This document shows, piece after piece, positions 1 to 11,105 of a stretch of DNA of 64,000 nt. The stretch is from an uncultured Hyphomicrobiales bacterium. GTDB taxonomy: Bacteria > Pseudomonadota > Alphaproteobacteria > Rhizobiales > Ancalomicrobiaceae. The stretch is from the NCBI GenBank assembly GCA_903930435.1, contig CAIYYN010000048.1, positions 170,600 to 234,599 on the forward strand, given 5' to 3'. A model generated the notes under the pieces. That model made no database searches and had not been told where the DNA came from. It saw only the letters and a program-made list of their open reading frames with translations. Position 1 is the stretch's first letter, and each line of letters begins with the position of its first letter. The translations under genes were made by a program, and so were the position numbers.

Positions 1-2
1 GG

Positions 3-326
3 ACCTACGGCAAGGTCATGGCAAAGCAGAATGGTGCCCCCATCCGTCTCGCAGTTCCCTGGAAATACGGGTTCAAATCGATCAAGTCGATCAGCCGGAT
101 ATCCTTCGTGAAAGACAGGCCACAAACCTTCTGGGAGCAGTTGCAATCGAGCGAATATGGCTTCTGGGCAAACGTCAATCCGGCTGTCTCGCATCCGCGC
201 TGGAGCCAGGCACAGGAGCGCGTGCTCGGAACCGGCAAAGAGGCCCCGACCTTGATTTACAACGGCTACGGCCAGTATGTTGCTGATCTCTACAAGGATA
301 TGAAAGGCGAGCAGCTTTTCATGTAA
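3..326 (+). CDS. msrP: Protein-methionine-sulfoxide reductase catalytic subunit MsrP, 3' part only
   Basis: The gene enters from the left edge; 107 carboxy-terminal residues are visible. The segment around [20 protein letters not shown] and the later [17 protein letters not shown] are characteristic of the molybdopterin-dependent periplasmic reductase MsrP (YedY), which repairs oxidised methionine in envelope proteins using electrons from the haem membrane subunit MsrQ. The molybdenum-ligand cysteine and the Tat signal would lie upstream of the window. No msrQ follows: the next gene is on the opposite strand, so msrQ is either upstream or elsewhere. Family recognition is firm; the function is inferred from the family. 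Confidence 0.88.
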   Translation, partial: TYGKVMAKQNGAPIRLAVPWKYGFKSIKSISRISFVKDRPQTFWEQLQSSEYGFWANVNPAVSHPRWSQAQERVLGTGKEAPTLIYNGYGQYVADLYKDMKGEQLFM

Positions 327-334
327 TGCCGGCC

Positions 335-361
335 AGGGCGCAGGCAGCTTGTCTGCGCCTT
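335..361. terminator. Hairpin between convergent msrP and LysR gene
   Basis: GGCGCAG (337-343) pairs with CTGCGCC (353-359) around a 9-nt loop, and two flanking pairs (one G-U) lengthen the stem. It fills the 37-nt gap between two convergent stop codons, where a bidirectional terminator is expected. There is no strong T-run, so intrinsic termination is uncertain. Confidence 0.4.
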
Positions 362-363
362 GA

Positions 364-1260
364 TCAATAGGTCCAGCGTTCCGCCTTTGAAATCAGGAAG
401 TCGCGGAATACCTTGACGCGGGCGGTGTTTCTGAGCTCTTCCGGATACACGAAATAGGTATCCAGGCTCGGGACGTCTGCCTCCGGGATCAACTGGACCA
501 GATCTGCTTCCGGTTCAATCAGGTAATCGGGCAACAGCGCGATGCCGACGCCACGCTGCACCGCGCGCTTCATGCCGATGATATTGTTGATCCGCAGGAC
601 CGGGCGCCGGTTTTCGTTGGGCGCACGCCCGGCGCTTTCGAGCCAATTCATGCTTTCGCGCAGGTACGTCGGCGAGTTCAGGCCGAAACCCACGATCCGG
701 TGGTCGTCGTTGATGTCTTGCACGGTCTCCGGATTGCCAAACCGCTTGATGTAACCGGGTGAGGCGTAAAGATGGAAATGCACCGTGAACAGTTTGCGCT
801 GGATCAGATCTGGCTGAACGGGTGCCCGGATGCGCAGTGCAATATCGGCCTGACGCATCGAGAGGTCGAGTTCATCGTCATCGAGAATGAGATCGAGCTG
901 AACATCGGGATGCAGGTCGACAAATTCGTGGACGCGTGACGTCAGCCAGGATGTTCCCAGGCCCACAGTCGTTGTGACGCGTAACTGGCCCGATGGTTTT
1001 TCGCGTGTATCGACGAGACGTGTCTTCACCTGATCAAGCTTGACAAGCACTTCGCGCGCGGTGCGAAACAGAAGCTCGCCTTGTTCTGTCAGTATGAGGC
1101 CCCGTGCATGGCGATGGAACAAAGGGACGTTCAGATCCTGTTCGAGCGCACTCACCTGTCGGCTCACAGCGGACTGGCTCATGTCCAGTTTTTCGCCAGC
1201 GTGGGTAAAGCTGCCTGCTTCTGCAGCTGCATGGAAAATCCGTAATTTGTCCCAGTCCAC
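364..1260 (-). CDS. LysR-family transcriptional regulator
   Basis: 298 residues from the chosen GTG start. The amino-terminal winged helix-turn-helix (about residues 3-60, with GSFTHAGEKLDMSQSAVSRQ and the typical LEQDLNVPLFHR) is followed by a periplasmic-binding-protein-like effector domain (about 90-295). The frame is open to an ATG at 1335, but GTG at 1260 is preceded by AAGAGG at 6 nt, and the 25 extra residues are unlike LysR proteins. It lies downstream of trxB on the same strand across a long gap, so its own promoter is likely. The effector and targets cannot be read from the sequence. Confidence 0.85.
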   Translation of the reverse strand: MDWDKLRIFHAAAEAGSFTHAGEKLDMSQSAVSRQVSALEQDLNVPLFHRHARGLILTEQGELLFRTAREVLVKLDQVKTRLVDTREKPSGQLRVTTTVGLGTSWLTSRVHEFVDLHPDVQLDLILDDDELDLSMRQADIALRIRAPVQPDLIQRKLFTVHFHLYASPGYIKRFGNPETVQDINDDHRIVGFGLNSPTYLRESMNWLESAGRAPNENRRPVLRINNIIGMKRAVQRGVGIALLPDYLIEPEADLVQLIPEADVPSLDTYFVYPEELRNTARVKVFRDFLISKAERWTY

Positions 1261-1652
1261 GCGAGACCTCTTCTTGTTTTGGCGTCTGACAAACAGGAGA
1301 TTGTCGAGTCCGTTAGCGCTATCACTTGCGCCCACATGACGAACTATTTGCTCCTATGTGCCTCCCCTGAGCCGATTCTTGTTTCAGTCTAGCAGTCAGA
1401 CCGGCTGACGTCGTTCCCATAAGCGACAGATTTCGTTCGTCCTTCCGAAACGAGGGGACAGAACGAGCCATCAGCGGCATTCCTGCAGTCCAAATAAATC
1501 CACGACCGCGATTTCCGCAGAAATCAACGGTATGTCAACCGCTTGGCAGAAGTAGATCAGCTGTGAGCGCCATGATCAAGCCAAATTGATCAATAGACGC
1601 CAGTAATTGCACCGGAAAAGCCGGTTGAGGGGCACCGAACGCATTCTGCCTG
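1261..1652. other. Intergenic region between trxB and the LysR gene
   Basis: About 390 nt without a convincing gene. It should hold the LysR promoter. A small hairpin, ACCGG/CCGGT at 1611-1615 and 1621-1625, follows the trxB stop by about 28 nt and may help termination, but it has no T-run. At 1311-1324 there is a 12-of-14 match to the LacI-type operator found three times elsewhere in the window. Confidence 0.5.
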
Positions 1653-2609
1653 TTATTCTGCTGCCATACGCGCGTGCTCGCGACCAGACAGGAACCGTTC
1701 TGCTTCAAGCGCTGCCATGCACCCCATGCCAGCTGCTGTCACGGCCTGGCGGAAGATATCGTCGGTGACATCGCCCGCTGCGAAGACGCCAGGCACACTG
1801 GTTACCGTCGAATCGGGTGCCGTCCAGATATAGCCGGATGGCTTCAGACGAAGTTTGCCTTCGAACAACTCCACGGCCGGCTTGTGTCCGATCGCGACGA
1901 AAATGCCGTCTACGGCGATTTCGCTTGTCGCACCGGTTTCGACGTTCTTCAGTCGCGCGCCCGTGACACCTGCCGGGATTCCGCCGCCGAGCACCTCGTG
2001 AAGCGCCGTATTCCAGATCACCTCGATCTTGGGATGCGCAAACAGTCTTTGTTGCAGGATACGTTCGGCCCGGAATTCGCCCCGACGATGGATTACCGTT
2101 ACCTTGGCTGCGTGATGCGTCAGATAGAGCGCTTCTTCGACAGCGGTATTGCCGCCACCGATGACAAGGACATGCTTGTTGCGATAGAAAAATCCGTCGC
2201 AGGTCGCACACGCCGAGACACCTGCCCCTCGGAAGGCTTCCTCGGACGGCAGACCAAGCCAGCGGGCCTGGGCGCCCGTCGCAATGATCAACGTTTCGCC
2301 TGAATAGGTCTCGCTACTGTCGCCTTTCAACACGAAAGGCGGACCCGACAGGTCAGCGTCGGTGATGTGGTCATTGATGATCCGCGTACCGACATGTTTG
2401 GCCTGCGCCAGCATCTGGTCCATCAACCACGGACCCTGGATCGGATCAGCAAAGCCCGGGTAGTTTTCCACCTCGGTTGTGACCGTCAATTGGCCACCTT
2501 GCTGAATTCCGGCGATCAGGATCGGTTCAAGCATGGCGCGTGCAGCATAGATGGCGGCTGTATATCCGGCAGGGCCAGACCCGATGATAAGAACTTTTGA
2601 GGAGATCAT
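1653..2609 (-). CDS. trxB: Thioredoxin-disulfide reductase
   Basis: 318 residues, the usual length. FAD-dependent, NADPH-using flavoenzyme that reduces cytoplasmic thioredoxin. Seen: the amino-terminal FAD motif IIGSGPAGYTAA (8-19), the redox-active pair C134-A-T-C137 followed by D138, the NADPH motif GGGNTA (151-156), and a carboxy-terminal FAD segment AAGDVTDD. AGGA lies 6 nt upstream of the ATG. The carboxy-terminal tail after the FAD segment is short, as in the low-molecular-weight bacterial enzyme. Monocistronic or read through toward the LysR gene. Confidence 0.97.
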   Translation of the reverse strand: MISSKVLIIGSGPAGYTAAIYAARAMLEPILIAGIQQGGQLTVTTEVENYPGFADPIQGPWLMDQMLAQAKHVGTRIINDHITDADLSGPPFVLKGDSSETYSGETLIIATGAQARWLGLPSEEAFRGAGVSACATCDGFFYRNKHVLVIGGGNTAVEEALYLTHHAAKVTVIHRRGEFRAERILQQRLFAHPKIEVIWNTALHEVLGGGIPAGVTGARLKNVETGATSEIAVDGIFVAIGHKPAVELFEGKLRLKPSGYIWTAPDSTVTSVPGVFAAGDVTDDIFRQAVTAAGMGCMAALEAERFLSGREHARMAAE

Positions 2610-2682
2610 TCCGGTTTCCTATGCCTTCTAGCCTGCCAGTAACAGCGTCAGCCCCGACATTTACGTCACGGACTTCAATGGA

Positions 2683-3921
2683 TCAACTCGCGGTTCGGGT
2701 TACCCCCACAAACCCGCTGTTCGTCCGTGTCTGCCGCTCGAAGGTGTTTCGAATCGCGTTTGCGACGAGGGTCGTGCAATCATGCGGTTCGCTGTGAAGT
2801 TCCGTCAGTTGCGTGTTGATGCCACGCGCCCAACCTTCCTCCATCATCCGCAAGCCAAAATAGGTCAGTTTTTGCTTGATACAATGTGGCTCGAAAATCA
2901 GGACAGGGACACCGGTTGATGACGCTTCGCTGATCATCGTGTGCGAGTCGCCGGTCACAACGATGGCATCCGCCCCCGCGAGAATATGAAGATAGGGATT
3001 GGGGCCATTTTTGTCCCAGATAAAGCAGGGTGTGTCACCGATCGCGGCCTTGACCGCTTTCAGTAACTCCGGCGGTGTCCTGCGGGAAACGGTGATCAGA
3101 AACGAGCCGGCGGACTGTTTGAGCGGTTGCAGTGACTGACATAGTCGGTCCGTATCATCCTGGCTGAACGGACCAAGCCGCGTTCGACCGCCCAGCAGCA
3201 AACCGATGCGCGGACCCGGCAATCGGGTGATCGCGAGAAGCAGGTTGTTGCGCACGGCTGCTATCCGGCTCGCCGAAAATCGGTGCGGCGTCGTCAATGT
3301 GCGCATGAATGACGGGTTCTTCGACCGGTCATGTTCGGGAACCCAGACGAAATCAGCGCCGTGCGTCGACGTTCTCGGGTCCTTGAGGATCACGGCGAAC
3401 GTCGCGCTTCCGGCCAGCCGTTTGATTGTGCGCACGTATGCAATCGATCTGCGCCCGGAGGCGATCAGAATGTCCGGCCACGGCGGTGCGATGGGGCTTC
3501 CGGGCTGATCATGTTTTTCTCTTGGGTCAATCGGTCCGCGCGGCATGAACCAGACCCACGGCGGTCTCGGCGCGACGCGGCGGATCTCGATAGTCCCTGT
3601 CAGCGGCGAATTGAGCACAAGCGGTGACGGATATCTGAGGCGCGGGTCCATTGGCGGCGATCCGACTTCACCTATCGGGTCGTTCCGGATACCGAGAAGC
3701 TCTTCTGCAACCCCGAGACAGGGAATTTCATCCCCGGCCTTGCCATCGGTAACGACCCATATCCTGAGGCCCTGTGACCGTGTCCCGCCTGAATTCGGCC
3801 AGTTCGTGTCCTGTGCGGTGTCGTCTTCCAATGGCTTACTCATCGCAGCAAGGGTTTCAGACGACTCGGGCAAACGTGCGGCCGTTGGCTGTCGTTCATG
3901 ACTGACGCCAAAGCGCTTCAT
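2683..3921 (-). CDS. Mitochondrial fission ELM1 family protein
   Basis: Up to 412 residues. The core matches the ELM1 family, named after a plant mitochondrial fission factor but common in alphaproteobacteria: VVTDGKAGDE near residue 56, a central IASGRRSIAYVR, and a carboxy-terminal VVTGDSHTMISEASSTGVPV that resembles the sugar-nucleotide-binding part of GT-B glycosyltransferases. It overlaps the end of the upstream glycosyltransferase gene if it starts at 3921; an internal ATG at 3843 would remove the overlap, and neither start has a clear ribosome-binding site. Pairing with a glycosyltransferase suggests a role in envelope glycan assembly, but the bacterial function is not established. Confidence 0.8.
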   Translation of the reverse strand: MKRFGVSHERQPTAARLPESSETLAAMSKPLEDDTAQDTNWPNSGGTRSQGLRIWVVTDGKAGDEIPCLGVAEELLGIRNDPIGEVGSPPMDPRLRYPSPLVLNSPLTGTIEIRRVAPRPPWVWFMPRGPIDPREKHDQPGSPIAPPWPDILIASGRRSIAYVRTIKRLAGSATFAVILKDPRTSTHGADFVWVPEHDRSKNPSFMRTLTTPHRFSASRIAAVRNNLLLAITRLPGPRIGLLLGGRTRLGPFSQDDTDRLCQSLQPLKQSAGSFLITVSRRTPPELLKAVKAAIGDTPCFIWDKNGPNPYLHILAGADAIVVTGDSHTMISEASSTGVPVLIFEPHCIKQKLTYFGLRMMEEGWARGINTQLTELHSEPHDCTTLVANAIRNTFERQTRTNSGFVGVTRTAS

Positions 3922-4981
3922 AGACAGCCGTCACGGAGATCGCCTCACGTTCAAGGGTAAAATTGGCCTCGATGTGGCGCCGTGCGGCGCGGCCCAGTTC
4001 GGCGCGATAGTCAGGATCGCCAAGCAGCGCCTCGGCGGCCGCTGCCATCGCCTCGACGTTGCCAGGTGGCACCAGCTTGCCGGTTTCATCGTCAATGACC
4101 AGTTCCGGGAATGCCCCGACCGTTGTCGCGATCACCGGGACGCCTGATGCCATGGCCTCAAGCGGCGTCAGGCCAAAACCCTCCCAGCGCTGCGGCGCGA
4201 TGAACAGTCCGAGACGCCGATACCAGACCGCGATCTCATCGACATTCACCTCGCCTGGAAACAGGATCCGGTCCTGCAGTCCCGCAGCGCGAACCTTTTG
4301 CTTCAACTCATGTTCGAAGCCCATGTGCTTTTCGGTCGCGCGTCCAAAAATGACGGCGGTTGCCTCTGGAAACCGGGGCAGGACGCGGATCATGGCGTCG
4401 ACGAAAACGTCGGTGCCCTTCTGATGCCGTATCCGACCAAAGCATCCGATGCCGATCTTGCCCGGCAGTCCGGTGGCGTCCCACGTCTCGGATGCGTCGG
4501 CAGCCGGCCTGAAAAGGTCGGTATCAATGCCGTGCATCACCACGGTGGAGGGCCGCTCCAGATAGCCAGCCGTTGCCGTCGAGGTCGAAATGACCGCGTC
4601 GACGCGTGCGATCAGTGAACGCGTGTAACGGGTGTGGCGCCGCTGTGATGCCGAGGTGAAGACAATTCTCAACGGAAACCGGAAGACGTCGCGCAGGACG
4701 ATGCCGGCGAGCATTTCCGTATTGCGTCGAGCGTGCCAGACGCGAAAGGGGCGGCGCTTTGGTTTGGTCACAAGCCGTAGCAATGTGAGAAAAGAGATGC
4801 GAGGCACGCGCTGGCCGAGGCCCAGTCCAAGGGCGACGATACCGATGCTGCGTGCCTGCAGCGGCACCAGGCGCTGAATCGTCGCCGTGACGCCGGACAG
4901 CCGCCGCTTGAAGTTTGGCGCGACGACTTCGATGTCCTCGGGGCGCAACTCAACATTCGGGGCACGGGACGGAGTCCCCAT
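3896..4981 (-). CDS. Glycosyltransferase family 4 (GT-B fold)
   Basis: 361 residues from the ATG at 4981, which has AAGAGG 8 nt upstream; the longer frame to 5101 would run into greA. The carboxy-terminal half carries the retaining GT4 signature: PQRWEGFGLTPLEAMASGVP with its E-x7-E pair, then the HTGKL-like DDETGKLVPPGNVEAM. The amino-terminal acceptor domain has a basic FKRRLSG stretch and resembles lipopolysaccharide-core or exopolysaccharide transferases. It probably adds a sugar to a surface glycan in the cytoplasm; donor and acceptor are unknown. It lies 58 nt downstream of greA and overlaps or abuts the ELM1-family gene. Confidence 0.85.
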   Translation of the reverse strand: MGTPSRAPNVELRPEDIEVVAPNFKRRLSGVTATIQRLVPLQARSIGIVALGLGLGQRVPRISFLTLLRLVTKPKRRPFRVWHARRNTEMLAGIVLRDVFRFPLRIVFTSASQRRHTRYTRSLIARVDAVISTSTATAGYLERPSTVVMHGIDTDLFRPAADASETWDATGLPGKIGIGCFGRIRHQKGTDVFVDAMIRVLPRFPEATAVIFGRATEKHMGFEHELKQKVRAAGLQDRILFPGEVNVDEIAVWYRRLGLFIAPQRWEGFGLTPLEAMASGVPVIATTVGAFPELVIDDETGKLVPPGNVEAMAAAAEALLGDPDYRAELGRAARRHIEANFTLEREAISVTAVYEALWRQS

Positions 4982-5039
4982 GGCATTGCCTCTTCGCCAG
5001 TTGCGGGATGGACGCCCTTCGACAGGGCGTCCGACCGGG

Positions 5040-5513
5040 TCAGCCAAAACGAACAGCGACCACTTCGTAGGACCGGGCACCACCCGGGGCCATGACTTCA
5101 ACGGTATCGCCGATGTCCTTGCCGATCAAGGCACGTGCGATTGGCGAGGAAATCGAGATCCGGCCAGCCTTCACATCGGCTTCCATGTCGCCGACGATCT
5201 GATAGGTCTTCTTCTCGTCCGTATCTTCGTCAACGAGGGTCACGGAAGCACCAAACTTGATCTTCGTGCCGGTCAGCTTGGTGACATCGATCACTTCGGC
5301 GCGGCTCAATTTGTCTTCCAGCTCGGCGATCCGGCCTTCATTGTGGCTCTGGCTTTCCTTTGCCGCGTGATATTCGGCATTTTCACTGAGATCGCCATGG
5401 GCACGTGCTTCGGAGATCGCCGCAATGATGCGCGGGCGCTCTTCCTGCTGGCGATGGCGCAGCTCAGCTTCGAGTGCGGTATGACCCGCGGGCGTCATCG
5501 GGATCTTTTCCAT
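5040..5513 (-). CDS. greA: Transcription elongation factor GreA
   Basis: 157 residues, standard length. GreA enters the RNA polymerase secondary channel and stimulates cleavage of backtracked transcripts. The amino-terminal [15 protein letters not shown] and the coiled coil with the acidic tip region [18 protein letters not shown] (about 36-55, containing the D and E that help the polymerase active site) are intact, followed by the FKBP-like domain with [12 protein letters not shown] and a terminal GDTVEV segment. It is downstream of carB on the same strand but separated by a 466-nt region with a repeat, so it probably has its own promoter. Confidence 0.97.
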   Translation of the reverse strand: MEKIPMTPAGHTALEAELRHRQQEERPRIIAAISEARAHGDLSENAEYHAAKESQSHNEGRIAELEDKLSRAEVIDVTKLTGTKIKFGASVTLVDEDTDEKKTYQIVGDMEADVKAGRISISSPIARALIGKDIGDTVEVMAPGGARSYEVVAVRFG

Positions 5514-5894
5514 GGGTTTTCACCCCTTCCTGCACTTTTATCGTTACGAACCGTCCGGAGACAAATAAAAAGGCGCGGCCCAACCAAAGGCTGGAACCAC
5601 CCCTCGCGAAAACGCTAGGATATGCTCAACTCGCCCTCGGGATCAAGGATATCCGGCGATATCCCTGGCAAGTCCCTGAAATCGAGACCAAGCCGCCCGT
5701 TGGTCCTGAGCGCCTCCAAAGATAGGAGCGCGCACGCCGAATCTCAAGAGCCAGCTTCATTCAAGTCGCGCGATTGCGCAAATTCGCGTGGCATGAGGGG
5801 AAATGGGGAAGCGGCGGTTGTCAGCGTGTCAACTTTTAGAATTTTTTACTGATGCATACCGTCATAAGCTGTGTTGGGCTCATATGGATTTGCC
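5514..5894. other. Upstream region of greA
   Basis: About 380 nt with only short, poorly coding frames. It should contain the greA promoter. No operator or RNA element was recognised. Confidence 0.5.
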
Positions 5895-5955
5895 GCGAAG
5901 CAATCCGGACTCAGAGCGGGGTAGTCTGGATTGCTTCGCTCGCGCTCGCAATGAC
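5895..5955. repeat. Palindromic intergenic repeat element
   Basis: The arms 5895-5911 and 5923-5939 form a 17-bp hairpin with a single G-U pair and an 11-nt loop; the right arm continues into a CGCTCGCAATGACGG tail. The motif GGATTGCTTCGC...GCAATGACGG is, from memory, a very common extragenic repeat in bradyrhizobial genomes. It starts 25 nt beyond the carB stop codon (downstream of carB on its strand), so it may also act as a terminator or mRNA stabiliser. Confidence 0.7.
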
Positions 5956-5979
5956 GGATTGGCTGCAGGCTTCAGCCTC

Positions 5980-9309
<3,330 letters not shown>

Positions 9310-9531
9310 TTTTACTCGCGAGTGTCGGCTTGCGCGCGTGGGAAGCCACGCCCGCAGCATGAGTGTCATCTGCGTCCGGATAGGAGCTCAGTCGTCCGTT
9401 AAGCCCCGGCTTATAGGGGAAAAGCGTGCGCCCGTGAACCCCCATCGCTTCGTGACGCGAAATCAGGCATAGAGCGTGTTGAATAATCGGACCGAGCCAA
9501 GCACCTCGTGCCGTCGTTGACAGGATATTTG

Positions 9532-9927
9532 ATGGATCGCCCCTTGCTTCCCCAGTTTCTGCGCTACGGGTTTGTCGGCGTTGCCGCAGCGGTTGCGCAT
9601 TATGGCTTGTTGTTCGCGCTGGTCCATTGGGAGATCGCGGGCGATGTCCTCGGCACGCTGGCCGGGTTTATCGCGGGCGGTATCGTTTCCTATGTCCTCA
9701 ATCGGCGGTTCACCTTCGCAAGCGATAGGGCTCACGGAGCGGCCATGCCGCGATTCGCGGCCATCGCCTTTGGGGGCTTTGTGCTAACCGGTATCCTGAT
9801 GTGGATCCTGTCCGACGAATTCGGCCTGCACTACATGCTTGCCCAGCCGCTGATCACGCTGATTGTGATGGTCTGGACATTTGCCGGAAACCGGTTCTGG
9901 ACCTTTGCCGGGAATCGTTCCGCCTGA
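9532..9927 (+). CDS. GtrA-family membrane protein
   Basis: 131 residues from the ATG at 9532 (AGGA 6-7 nt upstream; a GTG at 9508 is the alternative). Four hydrophobic segments fit the GtrA fold: FLRYGFVGVAAAVAHYGLLF at the start, GTLAGFIAGGIVSYVLNRRF with the conserved NRRFTF, AAIAFGGFVLTGILMWI, and a last helix before the family's second NRFWTF. GtrA proteins are thought to move lipid-linked sugars across the inner membrane or to bind polyprenyl-phosphate-linked glycans. It stands alone between two minus-strand genes, so its partner glycosyltransferase is not apparent, although a GT4 gene lies 4.5 kb away. Confidence 0.85.
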   Translation: MDRPLLPQFLRYGFVGVAAAVAHYGLLFALVHWEIAGDVLGTLAGFIAGGIVSYVLNRRFTFASDRAHGAAMPRFAAIAFGGFVLTGILMWILSDEFGLHYMLAQPLITLIVMVWTFAGNRFWTFAGNRSA

Positions 9928-9950
9928 GGCAACTTTGACCAATCAGGAGG

Positions 9951-10661
9951 TCACGCCAACGTCGCCCGAAAGGCCATGCGTCGTTGATCGAACCCCATAT
10001 TGGGGCGCAGGCGTTCGGCTATAAACCCGGCCTGTTTCATACGTGCCAGAAAGTCCGTCTCATCGTGGCGGGCCAGGCCGATCGTGTTACGTAGCGAACG
10101 GTAGGGTGAGAAGAACGTCATGACGAGGCCGACGAGCGCGGCGATGAAGAAGCCGTTGTTCCAGGCGGTCGTGAGCAGGTTGCGGATATCGCCGATGAGA
10201 TCATCGTGGGTCGGGATCACGTCGGCAATCACAAGGCTTCCGCCGGGCGCGAGACAATTCCGGGCGTCTGTCAGAAGTGCGTCGAGCTCCGGGTCAGACA
10301 GATATTGTAAAACCGAATTGACGACGAACAGGTCAACCTTGCCGACAAAGCGATCTCGCAGTTCGGCGGGTGAAACGACCTCTATTTTTGAAGCTTCTGG
10401 CGACGGCGAACGGGAAAGTCGTATTTTCAGCCTGTCCCGTGTTGCATCGGCGGCGTCGCAAAGCACCAGCGTTCCTGCCTGCGCGGCGACGGTTTCGGCT
10501 TGCGATGCTTCGCCACAGCCCCAGTCCACAACGATTGCTTCAGTTGACGGGATCAGTCGTCTGAAATCTGCTGCGATCCTGGCGTAGTGCACCTCGGCAT
10601 GCCGCACATTCACATAAATCCGGTGACTGCCATTCCAGAAATCAAGCCAAGACGACGCCAT
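9951..10661 (-). CDS. Class I SAM-dependent methyltransferase
   Basis: 236 residues from the ATG at 10661, which has GGGA 6 nt upstream. The Rossmann motif I is VVDWGCGEASQ (about residues 44-54); motif II-like VLCDAADATRD and motif IV-like VDLFVVNSVLQYLSD with a following GGSLVIADVIPTHD fit small-molecule or lipid methyltransferases. The insertion with two hydrophobic stretches (FFIAALVGLVMTFFSPYRSL region) suggests membrane association. The substrate is unknown. It faces gtrA tail to tail. Confidence 0.8.
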   Translation of the reverse strand: MASSWLDFWNGSHRIYVNVRHAEVHYARIAADFRRLIPSTEAIVVDWGCGEASQAETVAAQAGTLVLCDAADATRDRLKIRLSRSPSPEASKIEVVSPAELRDRFVGKVDLFVVNSVLQYLSDPELDALLTDARNCLAPGGSLVIADVIPTHDDLIGDIRNLLTTAWNNGFFIAALVGLVMTFFSPYRSLRNTIGLARHDETDFLARMKQAGFIAERLRPNMGFDQRRMAFRATLA

Positions 10662-10778
10662 CCGCATTCCCGTTCAATTCAGTCTGCAAAGATCGTCATC
10701 GATAAATCGGACTGTTTCATGACAACCAATCTGGCAAGATGGACCCGGCGCAGCACACAGACAGAAATCGGGTGTCGG

Positions 10779-10997
10779 TCAGCGCTTGTCTTCGGGAATC
10801 ATATCCGGCATTGGCTGCATGTTGGCAAGTGGTACGACCTTGATCGGATGGGCGGACCCGGTGATGTCGTTGTAGGAAACGGCGTTGACCGTATTGAGGC
10901 TGGCATAGCCCGCAGTCAGGGCGAGGCAGGCGATGCCCGCGAACAACGACAGTTCGATTATGCTCGTCTTTCTGACAAACTGGATCAGATTCTTCAT
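10779..10997 (-). CDS. Small membrane-anchored protein, function unknown
   Basis: 72 residues. A basic start (MKNLIQFVRKTSI) precedes one hydrophobic helix (about residues 14-34, LSLFAGIACLALTAGYASL) and a polar tail rich in methionine and proline (NMQPMPDMIPEDKR). The start resembles small pilin-like or signal-anchor proteins, but no family motif is present. AGGGG lies 7 nt upstream of the ATG, and that ribosome-binding site is inside a predicted stem (see the leader entry). It lies downstream of carA on the same strand. Confidence 0.6.
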   Translation of the reverse strand: MKNLIQFVRKTSIIELSLFAGIACLALTAGYASLNTVNAVSYNDITGSAHPIKVVPLANMQPMPDMIPEDKR

Positions 10998-10999
10998 GA

Positions 11000-11073
11000 C
11001 CTACCCCTCACAGTCCTAAGGGGCATGTTCGATTTATGCCCCAAACGGAGATGTCTATCCCTGTGAGGGTAGG
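11000..11073 (-). promoter_or_regulatory. Nested hairpin leader covering the ribosome-binding site of the small membrane protein
   Basis: In the minus-strand RNA, CCTACCCTCACAG (11073-11061) is complementary to CTGTGAGGGGTAGG (11013-11000) with one bulged G. The second arm contains the GAGGGG Shine-Dalgarno sequence of the 72-residue gene. Between the arms a second 7-bp hairpin, GGGGCAT/ATGCCCC, sits at 11020-11026 and 11036-11042. The arrangement could hide the start site, or act as the 3' structure of the carA transcript. Confidence 0.5.
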
Positions 11074-11105
11074 ATCACTCAAATTGGTTGAGTTTTATTG
11101 AAGGA

